A stretch of DNA of 64,000 nucleotides. Source: CCMP332 sp040218795. GTDB taxonomy: Bacteria > Bacteroidota > Bacteroidia > Cytophagales > CCMP332. The translations under genes were made by a program, and so were the position numbers. Numbering within the stretch: the stretch's first letter is position 1; each line of letters begins with the position of its first letter. The notes beneath the pieces are model-generated. The model searched no databases, was not told where the DNA came from, and was given only the letters and a program-made list of their open reading frames with translations. The DNA is taken from positions 124,001 through 188,000 of the forward strand of contig JAVJQT010000007.1 of assembly GCA_040218795.1 (NCBI GenBank), given 5' to 3'. Below, piece after piece: positions 10,687 through 19,385 of this stretch.

Positions 10687-10712
10687 TATAAAAATTTTGT
10701 AAATTTATTCAC

Positions 10713-11087
10713 ATGGGAAATACATTAAAAGTCTTATTGTCATTAATCTTGCAGGCTTTGATGGGGTATTTTCTTGCTTTATATGTCATTCATTTATTTG
10801 AAACCCCGGATAGATTTCAACCGTTGTTTGCAGCTGGATTTAATGTTTTAGGTGTTTGGGGTATGGGTTTTTTTCTTGAAGGGCTCAACAATCATCTCGA
10901 GGGCATTCATTTACTAGCAAGACTCATTGCTTCAGTTTTTTGTGCATTTATTGGCGTTATAATTTTATTTATTATCGGTACTACACATTGGATGGAAATT
11001 CCAATTATGCCTCTCATAGGAGCATTGGTAGGTTATCACTTTATCTTCTTTATAAAAGTTAGAAAGAACGGTAATAGTGATTCATAA
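10713..11087 (+). CDS. Small integral membrane protein, unknown function
   Basis: A 124-residue protein with about four hydrophobic helices (roughly 5-25, 37-55, 67-92 and 97-117) and a short charged C-terminus. No family was recognised. It begins 26 bp after the pyruvate carboxylase stop on the same strand and may be co-transcribed with it. Composition and coding pattern look normal for the window. Confidence 0.7.
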   Translation: MGNTLKVLLSLILQALMGYFLALYVIHLFETPDRFQPLFAAGFNVLGVWGMGFFLEGLNNHLEGIHLLARLIASVFCAFIGVIILFIIGTTHWMEIPIMPLIGALVGYHFIFFIKVRKNGNSDS

Positions 11088-11211
11088 CGCTCAGATAAAG
11101 GAATTTCATTTAATAATCATAACCTCAATTTACATTTACAAACAAAAACCTATAGTCCTCACGAATTTACAATGAACTAAAAGGCTTTTAGTGGGTACTT
11201 TCGATTGTAAA

Positions 11212-11559
11212 ATGTTTAGGCAAGGGGGAAGTACATATATTCTAACTAATAAAAATCTGACGACTTTATATACCGGTTCTACAACTGATATGAATAGAAA
11301 ATTTAAAGAACATTTAGGTCATTATTATCCGAATGCCTTTTCAAAAAGATATTGTCTGTATAAATTAGTTTTCTTAGCAAATTTTTCGTCGATTAAGGAA
11401 GCAAAGAGGTATGAGTACTATATCAAAGGGAAAAAGCGAAATTGGAAAATAGACTTAATAGAAAAAGGAAATCCCTTGTGGAGGAATTTATATTCTATTA
11501 TTAATTCTGATGAAATTGAAAGCTATTTTTCAAAATATGATAACGCAGTATTGGGCTAG
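11212..11559 (+). CDS. GIY-YIG domain protein (UPF0213/YhbQ-like putative endonuclease)
   Basis: A 115-residue single-domain protein. The frame can be extended to a GTG at 11191, but the ATG at 11212 gives the usual start, a few residues before the first strand. The GIY-YIG core is seen as TYILTN...LYTGST, followed by the helix ending FKEH, the conserved Glu in YEYYIKGK, and a C-terminal WKIDLIE.NP.W segment typical of this small group. At the position where the group has catalytic Arg (four residues before His) there is Lys, with Arg one residue earlier. It may be a structure-specific nuclease, but function in this group is poorly known. A structured intergenic element lies 65 bp downstream. 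Confidence 0.8.
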   Translation: MFRQGGSTYILTNKNLTTLYTGSTTDMNRKFKEHLGHYYPNAFSKRYCLYKLVFLANFSSIKEAKRYEYYIKGKKRNWKIDLIEKGNPLWRNLYSIINSDEIESYFSKYDNAVLG

Positions 11560-11624
11560 GTTTTTTGCGTATTTAATTTGAAGCAGATAATTAATTGTTA
11601 TGCAATACTGTCTAAAACTAGCAG

Positions 11625-11720
11625 ACTGTTTTCTGAGCAAATCGAAGAAACTCTATTTTGGTGCAAATGTATAGAGTCACTTCGCTACGGCTCAGAAAAT
11701 GGAACTTCCATTCAAACAGT
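11625..11720. repeat. Nested imperfect inverted repeat (REP-like structured element)
   Basis: A 96-nt intergenic element folds on itself. ACTG 11625-11628 pairs with CAGT 11717-11720. TTTTCTGAGC 11629-11638 pairs with GCTCAGAAAA 11690-11699. CGAAG 11643-11647 pairs with CTTCG 11680-11684. ACTCTAT 11650-11656 pairs with ATAGAGT 11671-11677. It lies between the GIY-YIG gene and the convergent M1 peptidase gene, so it could act as a bidirectional 3' structure. A similar CTCAGARAAWGGAAC tract recurs near 29958. Confidence 0.6.
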
Positions 11721-11774
11721 TATAAATTGAGTACCTTTTTCTTAGTAAATGTGCCTATACCTTAGAACTATAGC

Positions 11775-13628
11775 CTATTTCAAAATCTCATCAATTGACA
11801 AATAAGACACAGAATGGTAATTGGGTCTGGCTTCAGAATATATGTCTTTCGCCATTTTTTTCATCCCTTCGTCTTTCGCCATTTCCTTGTAAATAGGACT
11901 TAGAAATTTTCGACGGCCTACATTAACCAAAAATGTTCTCAATTTATCATACCCGGGCTCGTATTGATTAGCTACAACCTTTACCAACCATATGCCCAAT
12001 ATTTCATTATTCCCGGAACGGGTAAGCCCAAATGAATTATCCAGATCTGTCATTTGATCCATAGACATTGAATCCGGCAATGCCCTTAAAAAATGTAGCC
12101 ACTCATGTGTGGTCCAGTTGGATGTATCCAATTTTGACGCTGCAAGTCCGGATTTCCATTTTTCAATTTCATTATCAACCAATTCAAATCGATTTGATTC
12201 CGGAATCGGAATATTATCAGGAATACCTGCCTGATAAACCCATTCATCTGGCCTTACTTGTTCCAACAGTTCGGGACTTGTCAGTAATTCAGACTTTAGA
12301 TAAGTCATGAATTGCTCCGTGTCCATGGGTTTGAATCCAAATTTCTCAAAATAGTTTTTAAGAAAAGCATCAAATTTTTCACGGCCCACCGTCTTTTCAA
12401 TGGTTCTCAAAAAGAAATTACCTTTTTCATAAGCGATATCAGTCATTCCGTCATCAGGATCCCTGCCAGCAAGATCGAGTTTTAGCCTGGTATCCTTGTT
12501 ATCCGGTCCCAGATCATCAATAGTTTCCATTAATCCCTGATAGCCCAATAAAGCGAGCATATCTGCGTATTCCTTACCAAAAACTTCTTCCATGATTCTC
12601 AATTCAAAATAAACTGTGAATCCTTCGTTGAGCCAAAAATCATCCCAGGTAGAATTGGTAACTACATTTCCACTCCAGCTATGTGCTAATTCATGTGCAA
12701 TAAGCGCCGTTAGTGATTTATCACCGGCAATTATTGTAGGCGTAGCAAAAGTTAACCTTGGATTTTCCATTCCACCAAAGGGAAAACTAGGCGGAAGGAC
12801 GATAACATCGTATCTCTCCCAGGCGTATTTGCCATAGAGGTTTTCCGCGGCCACCAACATCTTTTCCATGTCTTCAAATTCATTTGCAGAAGCATCGAGC
12901 ATGGAAGGTTCGGCATAAACACCGGTCCTGGGTCCAATTTCCTCAAAAGCAAGGTCGCCTACAGCTAAAGCCATTAAATAAGAAGGTATGGGTTGTGGCA
13001 TCACAAATTCATATACGCCGCTCAGGTGTGTTGATTTTGGATTTCTTGCACTCATTAGTGCTAAAAGACCAGAAGGCACTTCAACTTTCGCATTGTAGCT
13101 AAATCTAATTCCGGGAGAATCCTGACAAGGAATCCATGTTCTTGCTAAAATGGCCTGTGACTGTGTAAATAGGAAGGGGTTTTCTTTTCCTGCCGTCTGT
13201 ACTGGCTCTAACCATTGAAGGGCAGCAGCTTCCGGTGAGGTTGAATACGCAATACGGACCTTTTTACTTTTAGAGCTAATCGGTATGTATAATGGCGAAC
13301 CCAGTGTTTCATGTTTTTCGCCAATGCTAAATCCAACTTCTTCATCATCGACCCAAACCTGAGAAATATTGAGATCTCTGGTATCAAAAATTATGCTGTC
13401 TGCGTCTTCCGATGTTTCAATATCGTAAGTGGCAGTTGCTTCAATTATTTTATTTTCAAAATCGATTTTGGCATCCCAGTCGAGATGAGTCACTTTGGCT
13501 TTTTGCGGATCAGCAAAAGAATGGGCATCCTTCATCACTTTATTATCAGTTTTAGTCTCTTGGTGTTCTTGTTCGCAGGAAAATAATACGGCTGTAAACA
13601 AGAGTAATAGCGAAAAAATATTTCTCAT
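11775..13628 (-). CDS. M1 family zinc aminopeptidase, lipoprotein (leukotriene A4 hydrolase-like)
   Basis: Removes N-terminal residues from peptides. The ATG at 13628 is preferred over one 57 nt upstream because it gives a clean lipoprotein signal (MRNIFSLLLLFTAVLFSC), placing a 617-residue enzyme in the periplasm. M1 hallmarks are the substrate motif GGMENP, the zinc site HELAHSWSGN with its first His at residue 312, the second glutamate in WLNEGF, and a catalytic Tyr region near DIAYEKG. The C-terminal helical domain resembles leukotriene A4 hydrolase, as in many Bacteroidota homologues. It starts 46 bp after the dihydroorotase stop, so the two may be co-transcribed. Confidence 0.93.
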   Translation of the reverse strand: MRNIFSLLLLFTAVLFSCEQEHQETKTDNKVMKDAHSFADPQKAKVTHLDWDAKIDFENKIIEATATYDIETSEDADSIIFDTRDLNISQVWVDDEEVGFSIGEKHETLGSPLYIPISSKSKKVRIAYSTSPEAAALQWLEPVQTAGKENPFLFTQSQAILARTWIPCQDSPGIRFSYNAKVEVPSGLLALMSARNPKSTHLSGVYEFVMPQPIPSYLMALAVGDLAFEEIGPRTGVYAEPSMLDASANEFEDMEKMLVAAENLYGKYAWERYDVIVLPPSFPFGGMENPRLTFATPTIIAGDKSLTALIAHELAHSWSGNVVTNSTWDDFWLNEGFTVYFELRIMEEVFGKEYADMLALLGYQGLMETIDDLGPDNKDTRLKLDLAGRDPDDGMTDIAYEKGNFFLRTIEKTVGREKFDAFLKNYFEKFGFKPMDTEQFMTYLKSELLTSPELLEQVRPDEWVYQAGIPDNIPIPESNRFELVDNEIEKWKSGLAASKLDTSNWTTHEWLHFLRALPDSMSMDQMTDLDNSFGLTRSGNNEILGIWLVKVVANQYEPGYDKLRTFLVNVGRRKFLSPIYKEMAKDEGMKKMAKDIYSEARPNYHSVSYLSIDEILK

Positions 13629-13674
13629 AGCATTTGAACTTGGCGCAAAAATATAAAAATGATCAGACCATTTA

Positions 13675-15006
13675 CTATCTGGCAAAATCTAAGCGCATTC
13701 CTTTCTTCTCTTCATGAAACTGGCCCTGATCGTAGACATGATTTCCGGAAACGAAGGTATGAATTACAGATGATGGGAATGTGTGGCCTTCAAAAGGAGA
13801 CCAGCCACATTTATAAAACACATTCTGGCTGTAAACGGTATGTGGTTTTTTTAAATTCACCAATACGATATCTGCCCAATAGCCTTCACGCAAATATCCG
13901 CGCTCTTTAATTTGAAACAAGGTGGCAACGTCATGCGCCGTTTTTTTAGCTATATGCTCAAGCGTAATTTTACCTTGTTTGTACAAGTCGAGTAATGCTA
14001 AAAGAGAGTGTTGTACAAGTGGCCCTCCGGAAGGAGCATTGAGGTATTTGTTTTGCTTTTCTTTGAGTGTATGAGGTGCGTGATCAGTGGCAATCACATC
14101 AATGGTATCATTATTTACAGCCTCAAGAATTGCCAGTCGATCACTTTCTCGTTTTACGGCGGGATTCCATTTTATCAGGGAACCTTTGGTGGCATAATCG
14201 AAATCATTAAACCACATATGATGAATGCAGGCTTCGGCTGTGATTTTCTTGTCTTTTAGGTTAACACTGTTCGAAAATAATTTCAATTCTTCTTCGGTAG
14301 AAATATGCAGTACATGTAATCTTGCACCGGTTTTTTTTGCAAGATCCACAGCCAATGAAGATGACTTTAAACAGGCTTCGCGGCTTCTGATATTTGGATG
14401 CTCTTCGAATGGGATATCTTCACCATATTTTGATTTGGCTTTGTCGGTATTCTGTCGGATGGTCGCTTCATCTTCACAATGCGTGGCAATCAAGGTTGGG
14501 GCATTGCTGAATACCATATTTAAGGTATTGTAATCATCAACCAGCATATTACCCGTACTCGAGCCCATGAATATTTTTATTCCGCATACTTTATTGGGGT
14601 CGGTTCGCAAAACCTCATCGATGTTTTCATTGGTGGTACCCATGTAAAATGAATAATTTGCCAGTGAAACTTTTGAAGCCCGCTCGTATTTCTGTTCGAG
14701 TAAATGCTGAGTGGTGGCCTGTGGTTTTGTATTAGGCATTTCCATAAAAGAAGTAACGCCTCCTGCTACAGCTGCTCTAGCTTCGGTTTCAATTTCGGCT
14801 TTATGCGTGAGGCCCGGTTCGCGAAAATGAACCTGATCATCAATTAGGCCCGGAAAAGCGGTCAAGCCTTCGGCATTAATCACCTTATCAGCCAGCGCCT
14901 CAATGGTTGTATCAACTTTCGAAATGCGGCCATCTTCAATTAAAATATCGCCGATAAAACGTTTGCCTTCATTTACAATTTGAGCTGATTTGATGATTGT
15001 GCGCAT
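13675..15006 (-). CDS. pyrC: Dihydroorotase
   Basis: Amidohydrolase converting carbamoyl-aspartate to dihydroorotate in pyrimidine synthesis. It has 443 residues. Visible motifs are DDQVHFREPGLTHK (metal site one), AVAGGVTSFMEMPNT, KIFMGSSTGNM with the bridging lysine, ATHCED, LHVLHIS, and TDHAPH with the catalytic Asp. The usual HxH at site one reads QxH here; I recall the same DDQVHFREPG form in many Bacteroidota dihydroorotases, so the enzyme is probably active. Dihydropyrimidinase or allantoinase is less likely, given the strong match to the dihydroorotase REPG/TDHAPH pattern. Confidence 0.92.
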   Translation of the reverse strand: MRTIIKSAQIVNEGKRFIGDILIEDGRISKVDTTIEALADKVINAEGLTAFPGLIDDQVHFREPGLTHKAEIETEARAAVAGGVTSFMEMPNTKPQATTQHLLEQKYERASKVSLANYSFYMGTTNENIDEVLRTDPNKVCGIKIFMGSSTGNMLVDDYNTLNMVFSNAPTLIATHCEDEATIRQNTDKAKSKYGEDIPFEEHPNIRSREACLKSSSLAVDLAKKTGARLHVLHISTEEELKLFSNSVNLKDKKITAEACIHHMWFNDFDYATKGSLIKWNPAVKRESDRLAILEAVNNDTIDVIATDHAPHTLKEKQNKYLNAPSGGPLVQHSLLALLDLYKQGKITLEHIAKKTAHDVATLFQIKERGYLREGYWADIVLVNLKKPHTVYSQNVFYKCGWSPFEGHTFPSSVIHTFVSGNHVYDQGQFHEEKKGMRLDFAR

Positions 15007-15178
15007 AGATTGTTTTTAGTAATTTAAATATACAGCCCAGATTTTAAAAAAAACAATGCGATTAATCAGTTTTGATGCTAGGGTACTTTGATTTAAAACT
15101 AAGCCCTAAATTTTAATTGCAGATTGATTTCTTTACCGGAATACTAATTTCATAAAAAACAATTTGATAGATTCAGGA

Positions 15179-16165
15179 TCAGAGAATTTTGATTTTCTCC
15201 AAAATTCGATCTATAATCTGATAGGAAGACACCCCGTCTGCTTCCGCTTCGAAATTCAACAGGATTCTGTGATTTAATATATCGCTGGCTACTTCTTTGA
15301 TGTCTTCCGGAAGTACGTAATTTCTTTCGTTGAAATAGGCGATAGCTTTTGCCGCAAGATTCATGTTGATACTTGCACGCGGTGAGGCACCAAAAGAAAT
15401 ATATTCAGCCTCGTCATTTAAACCGTACTCTTTGGGTTTCCTCGTAGCAAAAACAAGCTCAATGATGTATTTCTCAAGTGATTCTGAAATTTTAACTTTA
15501 TTGACTTCCTCTCTGATTGCGAAAATATCTTCTTTTTTAAGTATGGTTTTTACGTCCCCATCGAATTGCATATTGGCCATTCTTCGCATTACAGCCAACT
15601 CATCCTCTTTCGAAGGGTAGTCTACAAATACCTTCATCATAAATCGGTCGACCTGGGCTTCGGGCAATGGATAGGTTCCTTCCTGCTCCACAGGGTTTTG
15701 AGTGGCCATCACAAAGAAGGGTTTATCCAGCTTAAATGTTTCTTCTCCTATGGTGACCTGCTTTTCCTGCATGGCTTCAAGCAGGGCGGATTGCACCTTG
15801 GCAGGAGAACGGTTGATCTCATCAGCCAGAATCATATTGGCAAAAATCGGTCCTTTCTTTACTTCAAAATCAGATTTTTGCTGATTGTAAATCATAGTAC
15901 CTATTAAATCTGCCGGTAAAAGATCAGGTGTAAATTGAATTCTCTGAAAATCCAGATGCATAACTTGCGCGAGTGTATTGATGGTTAAGGTTTTGGCGAG
16001 TCCGGGTACACCTTCGAGCAAAATATGACCATTTGTAAAAAGCCCGATCATTAAGCGATTAAGCATATAATCCTGTCCGATGACAACCTTTGACACCTCG
16101 GTCATTACGTCTTTAATCTTCGACTGATGTTCCTGAATTAAGTCTGTTTTTTCCTGAGCTTCCAT
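15179..16165 (-). CDS. MoxR-family AAA+ ATPase
   Basis: A 328-residue AAA+ protein of the MoxR/RavA type (AAA_3 plus lid domain). Walker A is GVPGLAKT at 52-59 and Walker B ILADEIN at 112-118; sensor 1 is visible in ATQNPVEQEGTYPLPEAQ. MoxR ATPases usually act as chaperones with von Willebrand A or DUF58 proteins encoded next to them. No such partner follows here: the downstream neighbour is dihydroorotase after 172 bp of intergenic DNA. The client is therefore unknown. Confidence 0.92.
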   Translation of the reverse strand: MEAQEKTDLIQEHQSKIKDVMTEVSKVVIGQDYMLNRLMIGLFTNGHILLEGVPGLAKTLTINTLAQVMHLDFQRIQFTPDLLPADLIGTMIYNQQKSDFEVKKGPIFANMILADEINRSPAKVQSALLEAMQEKQVTIGEETFKLDKPFFVMATQNPVEQEGTYPLPEAQVDRFMMKVFVDYPSKEDELAVMRRMANMQFDGDVKTILKKEDIFAIREEVNKVKISESLEKYIIELVFATRKPKEYGLNDEAEYISFGASPRASINMNLAAKAIAYFNERNYVLPEDIKEVASDILNHRILLNFEAEADGVSSYQIIDRILEKIKIL

Positions 16166-16280
16166 AATAATTTTTCTTTGGGGGCACGAAATAAGAAAAT
16201 GACAGAGAAATTGTCAATTTATCTTATGCGAACTAAAGACATTTTTCCCTTCTTCTTTTATTATTTTTGTATTTGATCTT

Positions 16281-17543
16281 ATGAACGTTAACCTCATTGT
16301 ACTTAGTATCCCGATTTTTTTCCTTTTGATAGGATTGGAATTGCTCTACGACAGGATCAAAAATAAAAAGCGCTATCGCTTAAATGATACCTTCGCCAAT
16401 ATGAGTTGTGGTATAACAGAACAGGTATCCGGTGTCTTTGCCAAAGTCTTTACCATAGCAGCCTACGATCTTGTATATCAGAACTTTCACATCTTTAATA
16501 TTCCTGAAACCTGGTATTGGTGGGTGATAGCTTTTATGGGCGTCGACTTTTTTTATTACTGGGCGCACAGAACAAGCCATGAAGTCAATCTATTCTGGGC
16601 CGGACATGTAGTTCACCATCAAAGTGAAGAATACAACTTATCTGTGGCATTAAGACAAAGCGCCATGCAAAAGGTATTTACTTTTTACTTCTATTTACCC
16701 CTGGCATTGATTGGATTTAAGACAGAATGGTTTTTGCTAATTTCTGCAATCAATCTTTTGTATCAGTTCTGGATCCACACAGAAGCCATTGGAAATCTCG
16801 GCTCTTTGGAATGGCTGATGAATACACCTTCGCATCACAGGGTCCATCATGGAAGAAATCCAAAATACATCGACAAAAATCATGCGGGGACATTTATTAT
16901 TTGGGATAAAATGTTCGGGACTTTCCAAAAGGAAGAAGAGCGGCCAACTTATGGCATTACAACTCCCCTCAACAGTTTTAACCCGGTGTATGCCCAGGTG
17001 GCACATTATGGGAATATTTGGAATGATCTGAAGCAGGTAAATGGTTTAGGAAATAAGCTCAAGCTTTTATTTTTCAAACCCGGCTGGTTTCCTGCCGAAT
17101 TGGGAGGCTATCGCGCTCCTCAGGAAGTGCAAAAGGAAACATATCAGAAATTCAATATCACCCTTCCACTGAGACTAAATCTTTATTTGTTTTTCCAATA
17201 TCTGATTGCGCTGGGAGGTACCGCCTTTTATTTATTTCAGCAACAGACATTTGATTTTCAAACGCGTCTCTGGGGGGCAGTCATGATCTTTTTTGCAATG
17301 GCTGTTTTGGGTTTATTGTTTAATGGAAGAAAAATTGCCTATTACCTGGAATTGAGTCGATTAATAATTACAATTCCATTTTTTGTTTATCTAATAGGTG
17401 GTATAGCATGGAGCAATCCGATTTTAATTAGCGGAATTGCATGGCTTCTAGTCTCTTTGTTTTGGCTAATGCCTACTTATCCGCTTTTGACAGATAATAC
17501 TGAATTACCCCATTTGGGTAAGAGCGATGCTTCTCTAAACTAA
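16281..17543 (+). CDS. Membrane fatty-acid hydroxylase / sterol desaturase family, alkylglycerol monooxygenase-like
   Basis: A 420-residue multi-pass membrane di-iron enzyme. The histidine clusters are HRTSH (96-100), HVVHH (109-113) and HHRVHH (185-190). The stretch after the third cluster (NTPSHHRVHHGRNPKYIDK, then IIWDKMFGTF) closely resembles animal alkylglycerol monooxygenase (TMEM195/AGMO), which cleaves ether lipids using tetrahydrobiopterin. Further hydrophobic helices occupy about 285-400. The substrate here is not known; a sterol, fatty acyl or ether lipid is possible. An exact TAnnTTTG-type -7 element sits at 16262-16269. The 3' end overlaps the convergent reductase gene by 71 bp. 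Confidence 0.87.
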   Translation: MNVNLIVLSIPIFFLLIGLELLYDRIKNKKRYRLNDTFANMSCGITEQVSGVFAKVFTIAAYDLVYQNFHIFNIPETWYWWVIAFMGVDFFYYWAHRTSHEVNLFWAGHVVHHQSEEYNLSVALRQSAMQKVFTFYFYLPLALIGFKTEWFLLISAINLLYQFWIHTEAIGNLGSLEWLMNTPSHHRVHHGRNPKYIDKNHAGTFIIWDKMFGTFQKEEERPTYGITTPLNSFNPVYAQVAHYGNIWNDLKQVNGLGNKLKLLFFKPGWFPAELGGYRAPQEVQKETYQKFNITLPLRLNLYLFFQYLIALGGTAFYLFQQQTFDFQTRLWGAVMIFFAMAVLGLLFNGRKIAYYLELSRLIITIPFFVYLIGGIAWSNPILISGIAWLLVSLFWLMPTYPLLTDNTELPHLGKSDASLN

Positions 17544-17988
17544 AATGATTTGAATTTACTTTTACATTAAAGATTGGAATGCCTTTTCCAAGAAAAACCG
17601 GAATTGTAGTTAGTATTATTTTGTCGATTAAGCCTCTTCTTAAGAATTCATCATTGAGCCTTCCGCCACCGATAAGCCAGCAGTTTTTTTTAGGGATGAT
17701 ATTTATTACTTCATCTACTGATTTTATTGCTTTCCCATGGTTGGAATCAACTTTCAATGAGGAAGTGAAAATATAATTTTCGAGATCCCCATAATGCCAT
17801 ACTCCAAATCCCAGTACCTGCTCATAGGTATTTCCACCCATAAAAGTTACTTCGATTTCTTTTATAAAATCACCGTAGCCATAGTCCTCATCTTTTTCAT
17901 GGAGTTCCGGATTTTCAAGCCAGTCGATACCGCCTTTTTCATCTGCGATAAAGCCGTCTAATGAGGAAGCAATGTAGAGTGTGACCAT
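17473..17988 (-). CDS. Dihydrofolate reductase family protein (RibD C-terminal-like)
   Basis: A 171-residue NADPH-dependent reductase-fold protein. Typical features are the N-terminal YIASSLDGFIAD motif, a GG.TYEQVL loop, and the nucleotide-binding WLIGGGRLNDEFLRRGLIDKI segment, with a C-terminal YPNGVIQYYL strand. It belongs to the COG0262 group that includes DHFR and the RibD reductase domain, but the length and motifs fit the uncharacterised DHFR-family branch rather than FolA. Its last 71 bp are antisense to the end of the AGMO-like gene. A role in pterin supply to that enzyme is only a guess. Confidence 0.88.
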   Translation of the reverse strand: MVTLYIASSLDGFIADEKGGIDWLENPELHEKDEDYGYGDFIKEIEVTFMGGNTYEQVLGFGVWHYGDLENYIFTSSLKVDSNHGKAIKSVDEVINIIPKKNCWLIGGGRLNDEFLRRGLIDKIILTTIPVFLGKGIPIFNVKVNSNHFSLEKHRSYPNGVIQYYLSKADK

Positions 17989-18004
17989 TAATTTGTTTTT
18001 TTTT

Positions 18005-19063
18005 TCAGTTTTTAGAAAATGGATTGCTGTAAGCCTTATTCGTTATAAACACTGAATCTGTTAAAGAATTTAGGAAGGCCAGAAGCTGTCTTTTTTCCTG
18101 TGAATTCAACTTGGCTCCTCCTTTTCTGGCGTGAATTAATTTTGAGTCAACGTTTGGACTGAGGTGAAGACCATCACTGTAAAAATCAATGACTTCCTCT
18201 AAAGTTTCAAAACGACCATCATGCATATAAGGTCCTGTGACAGAGACATTTCGTAAAGAAGGAATTTTAAAAAGACCGATTTGTTCCGATATTTTGCTAA
18301 GACCACCTAAGCCCTTATCCTTGTATTTAGTATAAGTATTAAAACTGTCTAATCCATTATTACTAAAACTGCCAATAGTACCAAGAGCGTCAGAATCAGT
18401 TGTATGGCATTGTATACAACTAGCGCGACTTTGATCATTGGCGAGGGTAAATCCTGCAAATTCATCTTCCGTTAAATAAATTTCTCCTCTTAAAGCTTTA
18501 TCGTATCTTGAATTATTTGAGATAAGTGTTCTTTCAAATTGTGCGATTGCTTTAGATATTAAAATGCTATCGATAAGATTATTTCCAAACGCTTTCCTAA
18601 ACATTTTGCGATAGAATGAACTTTGATTTATTCTCTTTTCTGCTTGACTCCAATCCAAATTCATTTCTAAATGATTTCGGACAGGCTCAAAAACTTGTTC
18701 TTCCAAACTTACTGCTCTTCCATCCCAAAATAACCTTTCATACCAGGCCAGGTTGAAAAGTGGCAGAGTATTTCTTTTTGACCTGTTTTCATTAATACCT
18801 AGACTAAATTGATTTGGGGCGTCTGAAAACGCGTGCTTCTGTTTATGACAACTTGCACAAGAAACCTTTCTGTTTTGACTTAATATTGGATCATAAAATA
18901 GGTAGCGACCAAGTTCAACTCCTGCATAAGTTGGGATATTGTTTTCATTAACAGGCATTTCAGGGAAATGCAATAAATCAGGAAACTTGTATTGCTTTGC
19001 CGAATCATTTAAATCAAATGAAACAAGGAAAGTCATTAAAATCAAGGAGAATAATAGTCTCAT
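18005..19063 (-). CDS. Di-haem cytochrome c peroxidase (MauG/CcpA family), periplasmic
   Basis: A 352-residue exported protein with an N-terminal signal sequence. Two haem-binding sites are seen: CASCH (Cys69, Cys72, His73) and CIQCH (Cys216, Cys219, His220). The arrangement (LGRYLFYDPILS before haem one, FKIPSLRNVSVTGPYMHDGRF in the second domain) is that of bacterial cytochrome c peroxidases and MauG-like proteins, which reduce H2O2 or oxidise protein substrates. It lies 16 bp downstream of the broken T9SS gene on the same strand. Confidence 0.93.
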   Translation of the reverse strand: MRLLFSLILMTFLVSFDLNDSAKQYKFPDLLHFPEMPVNENNIPTYAGVELGRYLFYDPILSQNRKVSCASCHKQKHAFSDAPNQFSLGINENRSKRNTLPLFNLAWYERLFWDGRAVSLEEQVFEPVRNHLEMNLDWSQAEKRINQSSFYRKMFRKAFGNNLIDSILISKAIAQFERTLISNNSRYDKALRGEIYLTEDEFAGFTLANDQSRASCIQCHTTDSDALGTIGSFSNNGLDSFNTYTKYKDKGLGGLSKISEQIGLFKIPSLRNVSVTGPYMHDGRFETLEEVIDFYSDGLHLSPNVDSKLIHARKGGAKLNSQEKRQLLAFLNSLTDSVFITNKAYSNPFSKN

Positions 19064-19079
19064 TTTCCTCTCGATTAAT

Positions 19080-19373
19080 CTACTCTAATAAAAGTGTTAT
19101 TTTTTCAGTTTTTATATTGGTTTTTACCTGAAGATAGTATTTGCCTTTAGGATGTTTGCTAAAGTCCAACTGAAATTTTGTCGGAATCATATTGTATTCT
19201 TCAACTAAGCGGCCTTCTGAATCAAATAATTTTAGATTTTCTATAATATGAAAGGCATTTATTTTACGGGTCCTAATATTTATAATACCATTACTTGGAT
19301 TGGGATAAACCTGCATATAATCATCTAACTTTTTTTCATTTAAAGTATGTATGATGGTCGTGCTAAGTTTCAT
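19080..19373 (-). pseudogene. C-terminal half of a split T9SS secreted protein
   Basis: This 97-residue reading frame has no signal peptide of its own. It contains a complete T9SS type A sorting domain: YPNPSNGIINI, then LKLFDSEGRLV and HPKGKYYLQVKT. It is in the same frame as the upstream piece ending at 19386, separated only by a TGA codon and four sense codons (Leu-Leu-Asp-Asn) before its Met. Reading through gives NGNEG-x-LLDN, where related secreted proteins typically have a Trp (EGW.ID/LDN). It is best read as the 3' half of one gene interrupted by TGG to TGA. Translation from the internal ATG would give a useless sorting domain. Confidence 0.8.
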
Positions 19374-19385
19374 ATTATCGAGTAG

